DNA of 61,254 nucleotides from CAZSDW01 sp964605705 (GCA_964605705.1 CAZSDW010000018.1:1-61254), one strand, 5' to 3'; shown: positions 24,632 to 35,600, counted from the stretch's first letter. Made by a program: numbers and translations. Notes: generated from the sequence alone by a model not told the origin.

Positions 24632-25012
24632 TTAGTTCTGAAGTATCACTTCTTCTTTAGTCACGCCAAGAACTTCCCTGATGGCATTTTCAATATTCTG
24701 TTTCGGTAATGCACCGACTGCCATTTGTGGTTTTCCATCCTTGGGAATAAAAAGTATTGAAGGTATGCTGCGAATCCCGAAGATCGAGGCAAGTTCCGGT
24801 TCTTTTTCGGTATTAATTTTATAGACGATCAGCTTACCAGCGTATTCAGTAGAAATTTCATCCAGAATCGGAGCAACCATCCGACAAGGTGCACACCAGT
24901 CGGCATAAAAGTCGATTATGGATGGAAGTTCTCCATTATACTTCCATTCCGTGTTATTTTCATAATCAAATACATTTTCAATAAAACTGCTTTTGTTCAA
25001 ATGTTCAGGCAT
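24632..25012 (-). CDS. trxA: Thioredoxin
   Basis: A 126-residue thioredoxin with FYADWCAPCRMVAPILDE (active-site C40 and C43), the KINTEKEPELASIFGIRSIPSILF segment with its cis-Pro, and the C-terminal G..PK.NIENAI helix. The CAPC active site is a known variant of CGPC. There is no signal peptide, so it is cytosolic. A GGATTAAG-type site lies upstream. The N-terminal extension (about 20 residues before the usual start) is mildly unusual. Confidence 0.9.
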   Translation of the reverse strand: MPEHLNKSSFIENVFDYENNTEWKYNGELPSIIDFYADWCAPCRMVAPILDEISTEYAGKLIVYKINTEKEPELASIFGIRSIPSILFIPKDGKPQMAVGALPKQNIENAIREVLGVTKEEVILQN

Positions 25013-25101
25013 TCTTAATCCTTTCTATTTAAGATTTCACTCCTTCAGATACCGGTTATTTTATTTGGTTACGAATTTTCATTTAAAAATAGATTAAAAT
25101 A

Positions 25102-26076
25102 TCAGAAGATCATTTCAAACGGCTGCAATGCCAAAGGTAATCCATCAGTCCCGGGAGTACCGGCAAATTCCCGAGCCACTTTACCAATCAGCAACTCCCG
25201 ATTCGACTCATCGGTTTTCAGAAATACAAAACGACCATTGGGAATTTCCTGCGCAATCAGGGGATAAAACCGCTGATCATGAATTTTATCCTTTGTCCCA
25301 TTCAGAATAAATACCTCATTCGCAATGGATGATAAATTACCAATAAGTTCAAAATCCCTGGCTTGATATGCGGCTCGTTTCCATTTCCAGATTTCAGCAT
25401 TATCAATAATTTCACTGTTTCGCTTTCGCTGCACCTGTTCCTTCATTCCAAATAAAGCAAGCCATTTTCCAATTGGTCTGATCACTTCACCCAGCCAATT
25501 TGGTACGAGCGGGACAAACCAGTTCAGAAGAAATTTCGGAAACCATAATGTGTGCATGGGATCGAATAGAACAATTGTGTTATTCACTGGTAATATTCTA
25601 TCAATTAAACCTTTCAAAATTATTGATGATCCCCAACAGGTTCCGATTAATACGAAATCTTTCGAACCATCAAATTTTAAATAGCTCAATACTTGCTGGA
25701 CATCTTCAGCACTCTGCCGGACTGTCATAGGTATCTTTTTATTTGTCAATCGGCTGCTACTTTTTTCACGGGTCTCAATATGAAAACATTCAACCTTGTC
25801 AATGAGATTAATGTAGAGTTCGTAAAAACTATCCAGGTCAGACCCCCAGCCAGGAATCAGAATAATGGGTCTGACGGCTGTCGGATTTTGAGGTTTGTGA
25901 TGAAAAACCAGTATTTCACCCTCGTTGACAGGAACATATATTTTTTCAAATTTTTCATTGTATCTATCAAGAGAAATCGGATTTTCGACTGGTTTTAAAA
26001 AGGTATCAATTGCCTGACATTGAGCATCTGATATTTTGAGATCGATGGTACCAAGCAGTTTATTAATATTTCTCAT
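25102..26076 (-). CDS. Alpha/beta hydrolase with Cys in the nucleophile elbow
   Basis: A 324-residue protein with an alpha/beta hydrolase fold: IILIPGWGSDLDSF (oxyanion region), the nucleophile elbow LIGTCWGSS with Cys147 where Ser is usual, a lid-like insertion (about 175-230), and FILNGTKDKIHD with the probable acid. A GxCxG box occurs in PHA synthases and dienelactone hydrolases, but length and context match neither. It may be an acyltransferase or a hydrolase with thioester intermediate (inference). The substrate is unknown. The start site is weakly supported. Confidence 0.75.
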   Translation of the reverse strand: MRNINKLLGTIDLKISDAQCQAIDTFLKPVENPISLDRYNEKFEKIYVPVNEGEILVFHHKPQNPTAVRPIILIPGWGSDLDSFYELYINLIDKVECFHIETREKSSSRLTNKKIPMTVRQSAEDVQQVLSYLKFDGSKDFVLIGTCWGSSIILKGLIDRILPVNNTIVLFDPMHTLWFPKFLLNWFVPLVPNWLGEVIRPIGKWLALFGMKEQVQRKRNSEIIDNAEIWKWKRAAYQARDFELIGNLSSIANEVFILNGTKDKIHDQRFYPLIAQEIPNGRFVFLKTDESNRELLIGKVAREFAGTPGTDGLPLALQPFEMIF

Positions 26077-26241
26077 CCGGAACCGTTGATTAAAAGATAG
26101 TTGAATTTAGAGATTTAATTGAATATTTCAATTCTGATATTTTTCGTTTATTCTGCTGAAATAATGAAATTCATTGCAATTATATGAAATATATGATAAA
26201 CTTCGTCGTATTTTGATTTTTAAAATATTGGAGAATCGATA

Positions 26242-26898
26242 ATGAACGATATTATGACACTTGAAGAACTCGCAGCATATTTACGGGTATCGGAAAGAAC
26301 AGTGTATGATTGGGCGAGCAAAGGTGAACTGCCCGGTGGTAAAATCGGAACTTCCTGGCGTTTTAAACGCTCAGATGTCGAAGTTTGGGTCAACCAGAAA
26401 TTATCACCACGCGTGCAAAATTCCCCGCTGAAATCACCACTCCTTTCGGCAATTCTGAAACCGGAACGAGTAACAGTGCTGGATTGTACGACGAAAGATA
26501 CAGCATTAAACAAATTAATTGATCTCTGTCTGGATATTCCCGGATTGAATGGACGGGTTGAACTTGCGGATGCTGTTTTTAAACGTGAGCAACTAATGAG
26601 TACCGGAATTGGCTTGTCAATAGCAGTTCCTCATGTTCGCCTTAACTCTATTAATGAGCTTAGCATGGCATTTGGTGTCGCTAAAACAGGAATTACTGAT
26701 TATGAATCGCTTGATAATATACCGGTCCGAATTGTTGTCCTGATTCTCGCCGGTCGTAATCAGCACACTAATTATATTCAGACACTTTCCCGTATTTCAC
26801 GATTGTTGAAAAGCCAAATTATTCGTGAACAATTGTATGCTGCTAAAACCGGCAGTGAAATATATGATATTGTGATTAAAGGAGATATCCAGTCATGA
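26242..26898 (+). CDS. HTH (excisionase/MerR-like) - PTS EIIA fusion regulator
   Basis: A 218-residue two-domain protein. Residues 1-54 form an excisionase-type DNA-binding domain (MTLEELAAYLRVSERTVYDW ... GTSWRFKRSDVEVWV). Residues of about 65-215 form a type-2 PTS EIIA domain with the phosphorylatable His131 in IAVPHVRL. Such proteins may couple gene control to a phosphotransfer chain. GGAG precedes the ATG. It is translationally coupled (ATGA) to a cation/proton antiporter, which it may regulate. No EI or HPr gene is in the window. Confidence 0.85.
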   Translation: MNDIMTLEELAAYLRVSERTVYDWASKGELPGGKIGTSWRFKRSDVEVWVNQKLSPRVQNSPLKSPLLSAILKPERVTVLDCTTKDTALNKLIDLCLDIPGLNGRVELADAVFKREQLMSTGIGLSIAVPHVRLNSINELSMAFGVAKTGITDYESLDNIPVRIVVLILAGRNQHTNYIQTLSRISRLLKSQIIREQLYAAKTGSEIYDIVIKGDIQS

Positions 26899-28565
26899 AT
26901 TTAAGTCCTGGAATTCTCATTATTTTTGGGATTGGGATTTTTGGAGGTATTCTAAGTGCGGTTGTTGTAAAGAAACTCAGTATTCCCCAGGTTCTGGGAT
27001 ATATTTTAATTGGTGTGATAATCGGTACCAGTGGTTTCAAGATCGTTTCCAATGCTGATATTAATATGCTGCGTCCCTTTAATTTTTTCGCCTTGGGAAT
27101 CATTGGTTTTTTAGTCGGTGCCGAAATTCACTTTGACACTTTAAAAAAATACAAAAGCCAGTTTTCGACAATCCTGTTCTCTGAAGGAGTACTGGCGTTT
27201 ATCCTGGTCTGTGTACCCGTTACACTGGTCATGATCCGGATGACTCATTCGTTCAATATTGCCCTGGCAACCGGTGTAGTTTTTGGCGCAATTGCATCGG
27301 CGACCGATCCGGCATCGACGATCAATGTATTGTGGGAATATCGGGCGGCAGGCATTCTGACGACAACGCTCATCGCTATCGTTGCTCTGGATGATGCCCT
27401 GGCAATGACTCTTTATGGATTAGGGACAAGTTTAGCCCAGATATTATCAGGATCGGATTCACATATATTAGCAGAATTAGTACGGGTTCTGATTGAATTA
27501 TTTGGGTCTGTTCTACTTGGAATAGCGGCGGGATACCTGCTCAATTTCATCCTCCGACGATCATTTGATCAGGATTATGTATCAACGGTTGCAATTGGCA
27601 TATTATTTTTGTGTATTGGATTTGCAGTTAAAACAAACCTCGATGTTATTCTTATGACGATGGCACTCGGAATAACGGTTGTCAATGCCTCCCCACATCG
27701 CAGTAAGGAACTTGTCAACAATTTAAAGAGATTGTCAACGCCCATCTACATTCTGTTCTTCGTACTGGTTGGTGCCCGTCTCGGAATTGCTAACATGCCA
27801 TCGTGGTTATGGTTGATCATTATTCTGTATATAATTGGTCGCAGTGTCGGTAAAATGGCGGGAACCTGGTTAGGTGCAAAATTGACCAATGCGGATGATG
27901 TAGTCAGGAAATATGCCGGGCTGGGGCTTTTTGCACAGGGTGGTGTCGCGATTGGTCTTTCAATTATGGCAAGCCAGCATTTGAATGCGATAAAAGTCGA
28001 TAATCATCTTTTTCTGGGAGATGTGATTATTTTTGGAATTACTGCCACTACCTTTATTGTGCAAATAGTCGGTCCTCCATTGGTAAAAGTTGCCATACGT
28101 CTCTCCGGGGAAATCGGAAAAAACATCACAAAAGAGGATATCATTGAAAAATTGAAGGTGATTGACGTCATGGATACCTCAATTAAGTCCCTTAACGAAG
28201 GCGATACAGTCCGATCTGCGCTGATGACACTCCAGGATACCGGTTATCCCTTTCTTCCGGTTACAGACGATGATAATGTCATTAAAGGTATCATCTCTTT
28301 CGATCAGATCAGGGACATCATCCTTGACGACAGTTTCTGGGACTGGTTGCTCGTATCCGATATTATGGCGGCTTCTCCAGAACTTCTGACCGAAAAACAG
28401 CCGTTGGGAGAGGCTTTGAATTTAATGAATCAACTCTACCTCGATTATTTACCGGTAACAAAGAGCGAGGATTCAAAAACATTAACGGGAATTCTCGATC
28501 GCAGACTCATCAGCCAATCCATCAATCGAGAGCTGATATCGGCAAGAACCGCAAGCGTCTCCTGA
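26895..28565 (+). CDS. CPA2-type cation:proton antiporter with CBS domains
   Basis: A 556-residue membrane protein. The first 400 residues hold about 12 helices of the Na+/H+ exchanger (KefB/CPA2) type, with IPQVLGYILIGVIIGTSG, the ATDPASTINVLWE segment, and VALDDALAMTLYG carrying paired Asp. The C-terminal 140 residues form two CBS motifs (VIDVMDTSIKSLNEGDTVRSAL and VSDIMAASPELLTEKQPLGEAL), which usually bind adenine nucleotides to gate activity. It overlaps the EIIA regulator gene by four bases, so its regulation by phosphorylation is plausible. Confidence 0.88.
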   Translation: MNLSPGILIIFGIGIFGGILSAVVVKKLSIPQVLGYILIGVIIGTSGFKIVSNADINMLRPFNFFALGIIGFLVGAEIHFDTLKKYKSQFSTILFSEGVLAFILVCVPVTLVMIRMTHSFNIALATGVVFGAIASATDPASTINVLWEYRAAGILTTTLIAIVALDDALAMTLYGLGTSLAQILSGSDSHILAELVRVLIELFGSVLLGIAAGYLLNFILRRSFDQDYVSTVAIGILFLCIGFAVKTNLDVILMTMALGITVVNASPHRSKELVNNLKRLSTPIYILFFVLVGARLGIANMPSWLWLIIILYIIGRSVGKMAGTWLGAKLTNADDVVRKYAGLGLFAQGGVAIGLSIMASQHLNAIKVDNHLFLGDVIIFGITATTFIVQIVGPPLVKVAIRLSGEIGKNITKEDIIEKLKVIDVMDTSIKSLNEGDTVRSALMTLQDTGYPFLPVTDDDNVIKGIISFDQIRDIILDDSFWDWLLVSDIMAASPELLTEKQPLGEALNLMNQLYLDYLPVTKSEDSKTLTGILDRRLISQSINRELISARTASVS

Positions 28566-28668
28566 GAGTACTTTAAAAAAGCACAAAAACGGATATTATT
28601 ATAAATATTTCTTTACTTTTATAACCTAAAAGATTACACTAAGTTGTTCAATAAATTCAGGAGGGGTT

Positions 28669-30108
28669 ATGAATTTTCCTTGGAAATTTTTTACGGATCT
28701 TGGTGTAATTTCAATTGCACTTCTGCTGGCAACTCTGATCCGCGCACGCATTAAATTCTTTCAGAAATACTTAATACCCAATGCTTTAACGGCGGGTTTT
28801 CTTCTTCTAATTTACTACAATTTTTTTGGAAAATATTTTCACATGGATAATTCGGACCTCGGTGCAATGGTTTATCACCTGCTCAGTCTCTCATTTATCG
28901 CCATGTCACTTCGCAAAGCTCCTCACCCTAAAAGAAAGGGAGATCTTGGGATCTTTTCGACTTCCGTTGCCATTATCTCTCAATATGGCATCCAGATCAT
29001 CATCGGATTACTGATGACTTTTTTCTTTATGAAAACATTTTTCCCCGATCTGTTCCCAGCCTTTGGATTATTTATCCCCCTCGGATTTGCTTTGGGACCG
29101 GGACAGGCATATGCGATTGGACAGGGATGGGAATCTTTTGGATTTGAAGGTGCCGGAACTGTAGGACTGACATTTGCCGCGGTTGGGTTTCTTTGGGCAT
29201 GTTTTGGCGGTATGTGGCTGATAAATTATGGGATTCGTAAAAATTGGGTATCCAGAGAAAAACTCGAACAATTAAAACAACGGAATGTTTCGACCGGTGT
29301 TTATCCGAAAGGGAAAAAACTGCCAGTCGGTTCGCACCTGACGACTGAAACTGAAGCTATTGATTCATTTACATTTAATGGCTCAATGGTACTGCTTGTT
29401 TATCTCCTTAGTTACTTACTATTGAAATTATTGACGTGGTTGCTCTCTTTTGCCGGTAATGCCGGTATTGAACTGGCTGTCAATTTATGGGGAATCAGTT
29501 TTGTCTTCGCCGCCCTGACTGCATTGGCATTCAAGGGCTTACTGAATTTACTTAACCTTCAGCATACACTTGATAACGGCTGTTTAACCCGGATTTCCGG
29601 GATTTCCGTCGATTTAATGGTTTCCGGTGCGATTGGTGCGATATCACTGGTAGTCGTTGTTCAATACTGGATACCAATTGCAGTCATGTGTACGATTGGT
29701 GGCATTGTTGTAATGGTAACTGTACCGTGGACTTGCTCCCGTCTTTTTAAAGATAACCGCTTTGACCGGACCTTAATTATTTACGGTGCATGTACCGGGA
29801 CGATGCCAACCGGTCTGGCTCTCCTGAGAGTAATCGATCCCGACTTTGAAACGCCCGTGGCATCCGATTATATGTTTTCTTCCGCAGTGACTTTCTTTCT
29901 GGTTATTCCGTTGATTCTGGCTATTAATCTACCTGCCTATAGTTACAGAACCGGAAATCCGATCTATTTCTGGGCAATGATTGGGATTGCCCTGCTTTAC
30001 CTCCTCTTTGCGCTTATCTCTTTCCGGGTTATTGCCAAAAGACGGAGCTTTTTGAATTCATCCAAAATCTGGTTACATGAAAGCGAAATCAAAGAAAACT
30101 TAAAATAA
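28669..30108 (+). CDS. GltS-like sodium:glutamate symporter family protein
   Basis: A 479-residue membrane protein with 11-12 helices. The N terminus (DLGVISIALLLATLIRARIKFFQKYLIPNALTAGFLLL) and the C-terminal YGACTGTMPTGLALLRVIDPDFETPVASD follow the glutamate:Na+ symporter (ESS) pattern. The central loop, about residues 195-230, is longer than in classic GltS. AGGAGGGG precedes the ATG. The adjacent antiporter could recycle the Na+ brought in. Substrate assignment to glutamate is not certain. Confidence 0.75.
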   Translation: MNFPWKFFTDLGVISIALLLATLIRARIKFFQKYLIPNALTAGFLLLIYYNFFGKYFHMDNSDLGAMVYHLLSLSFIAMSLRKAPHPKRKGDLGIFSTSVAIISQYGIQIIIGLLMTFFFMKTFFPDLFPAFGLFIPLGFALGPGQAYAIGQGWESFGFEGAGTVGLTFAAVGFLWACFGGMWLINYGIRKNWVSREKLEQLKQRNVSTGVYPKGKKLPVGSHLTTETEAIDSFTFNGSMVLLVYLLSYLLLKLLTWLLSFAGNAGIELAVNLWGISFVFAALTALAFKGLLNLLNLQHTLDNGCLTRISGISVDLMVSGAIGAISLVVVVQYWIPIAVMCTIGGIVVMVTVPWTCSRLFKDNRFDRTLIIYGACTGTMPTGLALLRVIDPDFETPVASDYMFSSAVTFFLVIPLILAINLPAYSYRTGNPIYFWAMIGIALLYLLFALISFRVIAKRRSFLNSSKIWLHESEIKENLK

Positions 30109-30129
30109 CCTTTGTCAGGAGTAGAACTA

Positions 30130-30579
30130 ATGGCTGATTTTCATGGAAATTATATTGAAAACTTACGAATAAAAATTGATAACTGGCTAAAATCTGAAAT
30201 CGGCAAAAACAATAGATGGAATAAATATATCAAATATACGCCCGATCTGTTTCATCTGCTGATAAGATTATCCGTTGATAAAACCCTTCCGAATACTTGT
30301 AAGGCAAACCTAGCAGCGGCGATATCCTATTTTGTCTCACCCTATGATTTTATTCCTGAAGAATTCTGGGGCGCGCTCGGATATGTAGATGATATTGCAT
30401 TAGCCGCTTTGGTCATTCGAAATATTTTAGAAGAGGTGGAAATTCAGGCATTAGCCGTTCATTGGACCGCTAATACTGATCTGGTAAATTTGGTGAACGA
30501 AATTCTGGAGGTGGCTGAAGAAATGGTCGGAAAACAGTGGTGGGATAAATTGTTGGAAATCGGGAATAGTTGCCAATAG
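30130..30579 (+). CDS. DUF1232 (YkvA-like) protein
   Basis: A 149-residue protein with a DUF1232 core, NLAAAISYFVSPYDFIPEEFWGALGYVDDIALAALVIRNIL, a short amphipathic or membrane-associated segment found in many bacteria and of unknown role. I choose ATG 30130, which has AGGAG 9 bp upstream; the frame also reads from TTG 30112. It lies 21 bp after the GltS-like gene, probably in the same transcript. Confidence 0.78.
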   Translation: MADFHGNYIENLRIKIDNWLKSEIGKNNRWNKYIKYTPDLFHLLIRLSVDKTLPNTCKANLAAAISYFVSPYDFIPEEFWGALGYVDDIALAALVIRNILEEVEIQALAVHWTANTDLVNLVNEILEVAEEMVGKQWWDKLLEIGNSCQ

Positions 30580-30627
30580 GCTATCTACTAATTCTAATGA
30601 ATTCAAATATATGAAATAAAACTTTCG

Positions 30628-32478
30628 CTACGAGTCGCGTTTACGAGTCGATAGCAGTACTATATCCCTGAGTTCCTCGCTGTTCCGGGCAGCAAGCCAT
30701 TTATTTTCAAAATCAGGTTCCTGGGCAATGTTCGCAATTGCCATGAGAGCCCGTAAATGATAATTTCGCTCATCCATTGATCCAACCAGCACGAACATTG
30801 TATGAACCAGATCAGCTGCTCCTGCATAGACTAATCCCTTTTTACAGCGAATTAGCGCCACATCAAACTTGCCCTCGCCCGGTACGATAATATGCGGAAT
30901 CGCCAGTCCGGGGCGAATAACGGTTGTCGATTGTTTCTCTCGTTCAAGAAATAGATCATACAGTTCTGCCTGATCAAATTTATCTCTTTCAGAAAGAATT
31001 GTGCTGATCTGCTGAAATACTTCTTCAACTGGTAAAGGTTCAGTTAGGTCAAGGATGACACATCTTTTTATCAATTTATCAAAACGATCCGCAACGATCT
31101 CATCACGTTCAATAATTATCTCGCGAAGTTCTTTATCCAGCGTTTTGGTTTTTAATTCTTTAGCGCTGATTCTTTCGACAATATGCATCAACGCTGATGT
31201 CCTTTTAACACGCACTCTTGCATATTTGTAATAAATAAGTCCGCCGAACAGTAAAAATCCAGTGCTGATCAGCAGCGGGATAATTCCCATTTCAAAAAGC
31301 AGAATGCTATAAGAAACCAAAGCGAATATTGGTAAAAAGGGATATAAGGGTATTTTGTACTTTGGTCGATAATTTTGGATTTTGCTTTCACGCATCACTA
31401 TTATTGAAACGTTGACCATCATGAATAAAATAATCATAAGGGTCGATGCTGTTTTTACCAGGTCTTCAATTCGAAGAAAAAGAATGACGGTGATCATAAA
31501 CGTGCACGTGACCAAAATTGAAAAAACAGGTGTATGGGTTCTTGGATTGATCTTTGAAAAATATTCAGGCAACAGAAAATCCCTGCCCATCGCCAAAGGT
31601 GTTCGTGATGCTGCCAGAATTCCTGAATTCGCTGTAGTAATAAAAGCCGTGATTGCTGCTATGCTGAGAATAATTACACCCGTTGTCCCGAGTATATTTT
31701 TGGCGCCCAGCGACAGCGGAATCAATGACCCATTCAATTCTTTGCCATCGACAATACCGATTGTGATACCAATTGCCAGCACATATAATAAAGTCACAAC
31801 AACAAAAGAGAGCAGCATCCCTATTGGAATGTTCCTAGCCGGATTTTCTACCTCTTCGGCAACACTGGCAATTTTTGTCAATCCTCCAAAGGAGACAAAT
31901 ACCAATCCTGCAGTTGAAAAAATGGACATGTATCCATTTGGCATAAAGGGCACAAAGCGGTCCGGATGGGATGAGATAAATCCTCTGCCAATATAAATTG
32001 CCAGAATTGTAATCAGGACAAAAACCAGTCCGACCTGAATTCGTCCGGTTATCTTAACACTAATCAGGTTCATTGCAGTAAAAATCAGGCAAGCGATTAC
32101 GGCAATCATTTTAATCATGTTAGGAGTAATTGTTGGATTGATCAAAATAGCAAAAGCGCCAATACCGACAAGAGCAAATGCACTTTTCAAACTCAGAGAA
32201 AACCAATTGGCGAATCCTCCGAAGGTACCGAGAAACGGACCAAGGCTGCGATCAATAAAAAAGTAAGTCCCTCCCGCTTTTGGCATTGCGGTCGATAATT
32301 CAGCTTTGGCTAACATGCTTGGAATGATTAAAACGGCTGCCAGCAGATATGCCAGTATCATTGCCGGACCTGCCTGGGCATATGCAATTCCCGGCAGTAC
32401 GAAAAGCCCGGAGCTGATCATAGCACCGCTTGATATTGCAAATACAGTCACCAGGTTAATTTTCTTTTTAAGTGCCAT
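30628..32478 (-). CDS. APC-family permease fused to a PTS EIIA domain
   Basis: A 616-residue protein. The first 430 residues form a 12-helix amino acid/polyamine/organocation permease (VTVFAISSGAMISSGLFVLPGIAYAQAGPAM, GGTYFFIDRSLGPFLGTFGGFANW). The C-terminal part, from about residue 470, is a type-2 EIIA (nitrogen-type) domain with His529 in GLAIPHIIV and FDVALIRCKKGL. Such fusions would let a phosphotransfer chain gate amino-acid uptake directly. It converges on the HTH-EIIA/antiporter/GltS unit, whose regulator carries a second EIIA. The ribosome binding site is weak. Confidence 0.88.
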   Translation of the reverse strand: MALKKKINLVTVFAISSGAMISSGLFVLPGIAYAQAGPAMILAYLLAAVLIIPSMLAKAELSTAMPKAGGTYFFIDRSLGPFLGTFGGFANWFSLSLKSAFALVGIGAFAILINPTITPNMIKMIAVIACLIFTAMNLISVKITGRIQVGLVFVLITILAIYIGRGFISSHPDRFVPFMPNGYMSIFSTAGLVFVSFGGLTKIASVAEEVENPARNIPIGMLLSFVVVTLLYVLAIGITIGIVDGKELNGSLIPLSLGAKNILGTTGVIILSIAAITAFITTANSGILAASRTPLAMGRDFLLPEYFSKINPRTHTPVFSILVTCTFMITVILFLRIEDLVKTASTLMIILFMMVNVSIIVMRESKIQNYRPKYKIPLYPFLPIFALVSYSILLFEMGIIPLLISTGFLLFGGLIYYKYARVRVKRTSALMHIVERISAKELKTKTLDKELREIIIERDEIVADRFDKLIKRCVILDLTEPLPVEEVFQQISTILSERDKFDQAELYDLFLEREKQSTTVIRPGLAIPHIIVPGEGKFDVALIRCKKGLVYAGAADLVHTMFVLVGSMDERNYHLRALMAIANIAQEPDFENKWLAARNSEELRDIVLLSTRKRDS

Positions 32479-32570
32479 TTTAATCTTTTAAAGTCACGAC
32501 TCAATAAATTCCAATAATCCTATCTAAATTAATTTAATGTTAGAATCAGAATTATCAACGCAAATTAGCT

Positions 32571-32613
32571 GATAACTCAACTTGGAAAAATACTGTAAAA
32601 AAGTAAGTTGATA
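32571..32613 (+). repeat. 43-bp repeat element, copy 1
   Basis: Shares GATAACTCAACTTGGA at its start and AAAAAAGTAAGTT near its end with the element at 37134-37176, with the same total length. The arms AACTT and AAGTAAGTT make a weak inverted repeat. It lies in the 217-bp gap between the APC permease and the first CotH gene, where I see no gene. Confidence 0.6.
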
Positions 32614-32695
32614 CTCGTCTTTTAGTATTGCGAAGGTTTACTGCTACTTGATACTTCACAGGACTTATCTCACCTCCGCAAGGTCAGAGTTGATA

Positions 32696-35600
32696 CTATT
32701 TCAATAACAGCATTTTTTTAACAGTGATTTTTAAATCTGTTTCCAACCTGTAGAAGTAAATTCCACTTGGTAAATTAGAAGAATTAAAGTTCAGAGAGTA
32801 AAAACCGGCGGATAATACTTCATCGACTGGAGTGGAAACCTCTCTCCCGACAATTTCGTAAATAGAGAGTTTTACTTTACCTGAGGCTGGCAGTGAGTAT
32901 TCTATTGTAGTAAAATTATTAAACGGATTAGGATAATTTTGACTCAGAGATAAAGAGTAAGGAGTTTTTTCATTAGCAATAGCATTATAATTATTCAAAT
33001 CGTTGATAGCGCCGGGAGAGCCATAGCCCAGCGATGAACTCCAATTTTGAGGCAAGGAATTATCCAGATGCGGATCGCGCAAAGAAAGCGTCGGTCCATA
33101 GCCGTCGGGTTCCCTGGGCCAGGGATTTACATTCTGATAGGAAAGCGAATCGCAAATAGTGCCTTGATTGTCGAAAATCCGGATTGACTCATCATTGTTA
33201 TCCAGCCCAAAATCAAAATCACCGGTATAATTTTTCACATTGGAAAACAATTGATGAAATGCCACTTTATCACGGCAGAGGATATAATAGCCGTCGGCTG
33301 GAATGATTGTATTTTCGGGAATGCTAAATTCGTGCAGATCGTTATTATCCTTGAAAATCCAACCCGAAAGGTCAAGTTCATCACCATTGGGATTATACAA
33401 CTCGATCCAGTCTCCGGGATCGAAATCCGGGGCTGAGTTGTAATTGATTTCATTGACAACAATCTCGTTTGGAGATTCGTCGTCCTTTTCGAAATGCGCT
33501 GTTATGGAGAAAGCATCTACGAACTGAATAATGATCGTTCGGGATAAAGAGTCTGCCGAAGATATTCCAGCCCAATGAGCAAACCGATAGCCTGAGTTAG
33601 GTAAAGCCGACAAGGTAACCGGAATCCCTAAAAAGTAATCACCGTGCCAGGAAAATTGATTGACAATAATGGAATTAAGTTTGATTACGCCGGCGCCATC
33701 TGCGGAGATATTAAGGTCGAGTTCTTTCCAGCCTTCTAAGTTGAACTTGTTACAAATATACTGGCGCATATAGGGTGCACGATTTCGGGCAAATTCCCGC
33801 AATACTTCGATATTGTTTTCCCAGTCGGACATTGAGCTCAGGGTTCCGAAATTCGATCCCCATTTGGTGATGTGACGCTCCATTTCAGGTTCGAATAATT
33901 GCTTCATCTTTTCGATTTTCGAAATTACTGTATCCGGGAGAAAAATTGTATTCATATAATCGGCTGAGCGGTTGATAAAATCGTTCCTGAATTGTTCACT
34001 CTCAAACATTTTTCGCAGCAGAAAAGTGGTAAATGCCGGATTAGGCCAGCCTGTGCTATAGGAATCGGTGGCATGCTCCAGTGTATTATGCTCGTAACTG
34101 TCGTTCCCGTGAGAATTGAGGCTCCAATCGAGATCGTAAGTCAGCCAGCGCCATTTGCCGTTTTGCGTTCTCACTTGCCAGCATTTATTATTGTTACCCG
34201 GCCAATCGTAGTTGGCGATGTAAATTTCGGTGACACAGTAGTCCAGATAATTATCCACATCTATTACTGTTTTGATATAATCATAACATTCGGGATCACC
34301 TAAATCATGGTTTGTTAAATAATCTTCCAGATCTAAATAAGCCTGGTCATCACCCTCGATGATTATCGGGTAATTCCGGCGCCAGTAGCGGCTGATTATA
34401 TCTACATTGTCCTTGTCAATTCCATGATGATCTGCCAGATAATCTTCATTGAGTTTTTCTCTGATATTGTGAATTCCCCAATATTCACCGTTGATAAAAA
34501 CAATCGCTGGACGGAAAGCCTGGACATCCAGGTTTTTTTCTCGAAACAGACTTGTAGCAAAAGGATCACGAAAATAAGTTCCCTGCCAGTCATTACCCGC
34601 AGCGCGCAAAATGAAAGCACTAAACTCGGTTATCGGCAAATCCGGGAAAAGAGGGTAGCGGATTTTTTCCAGACCGTATCTGTCACGTATCATAATCGAA
34701 AGAGACTTAAGGGCATTTTCACGACTCCCCCAGCCGAAGATTTTAATCCCGGCATCAAGGCTGAATCCTGGGGTACCATTCGGTTCATAAAACTCTACAT
34801 GTACTGGTCTTTCCCAATCCTGCCAGTAATTAGCTACCCGTTCACCTTCATTGGCATTCATTCCCGATACATAGATTCCAGTTTCTTCATCCCAGAGATT
34901 GGCAGGCGGCGTGGATAGTGAGATCACCGGTAGGCTAAAATTCTCGTTAATTATGTAAGTCTGGGTAAGCACTTTGCTGGATAGTGTAACATTTTCGAAA
35001 GTTCTTGCTTTGACAACAGTGGTAGTATTAATAGGAATGGAATTGGAGTATAAGTATGCCTCCGTTGTCGGCTCATTGCCGTCCAGAGTATAGCGGATTT
35101 CAGCCGTCGATGAACTGGCAGAGAGACACAGTGATATAGGAGTTGCGTAAAAACCTGCTGGATGGGATGTCTGTACTGAATCGGTGAAACCGGGGAATGG
35201 CGGTGTTGTGTTACTTTGGGTAGGAGTTGGTTGATTAAAAATTACCCAATTCCGGGCGCCATCGGGATACCTGCCCAGGGAGAAATCAATCGGAATTTCA
35301 CCAGTATTGATTAAATCACAGGTAATGCCGTCGGCATCGGTTAATACGATCGTTTCACCCAACCGGTCAATTTTAAAATTGGTGTGCATGTAGGTCGTAA
35401 TTTCGCCGGAAACCTTGCGATCTTTACCGGAAGCAAACACTAAAAGATATGCCTGCGGAGAAAGAATCACCTGAGGGAAAATCCATTTAAAGGGATCTGT
35501 AGGATTATCAGATAAACCATATCCTATAAGAGAGATAGACTCAGTTCCTGGATTGTAAATTTCGATCCAATCGGGATAGTCGCCATCGCATGTTGATCGT

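Noticed and set aside
31382..31996. Long plus-strand open frame (204 codons)
   Set aside because: It lies antisense to the transmembrane part of the APC permease, and its peptide is a low-complexity shadow of hydrophobic codons.
34424..34918. Plus-strand open frame of 164 codons
   Set aside because: It lies antisense to the lamin-tail/CotH gene and has no recognisable motif or ribosome site.
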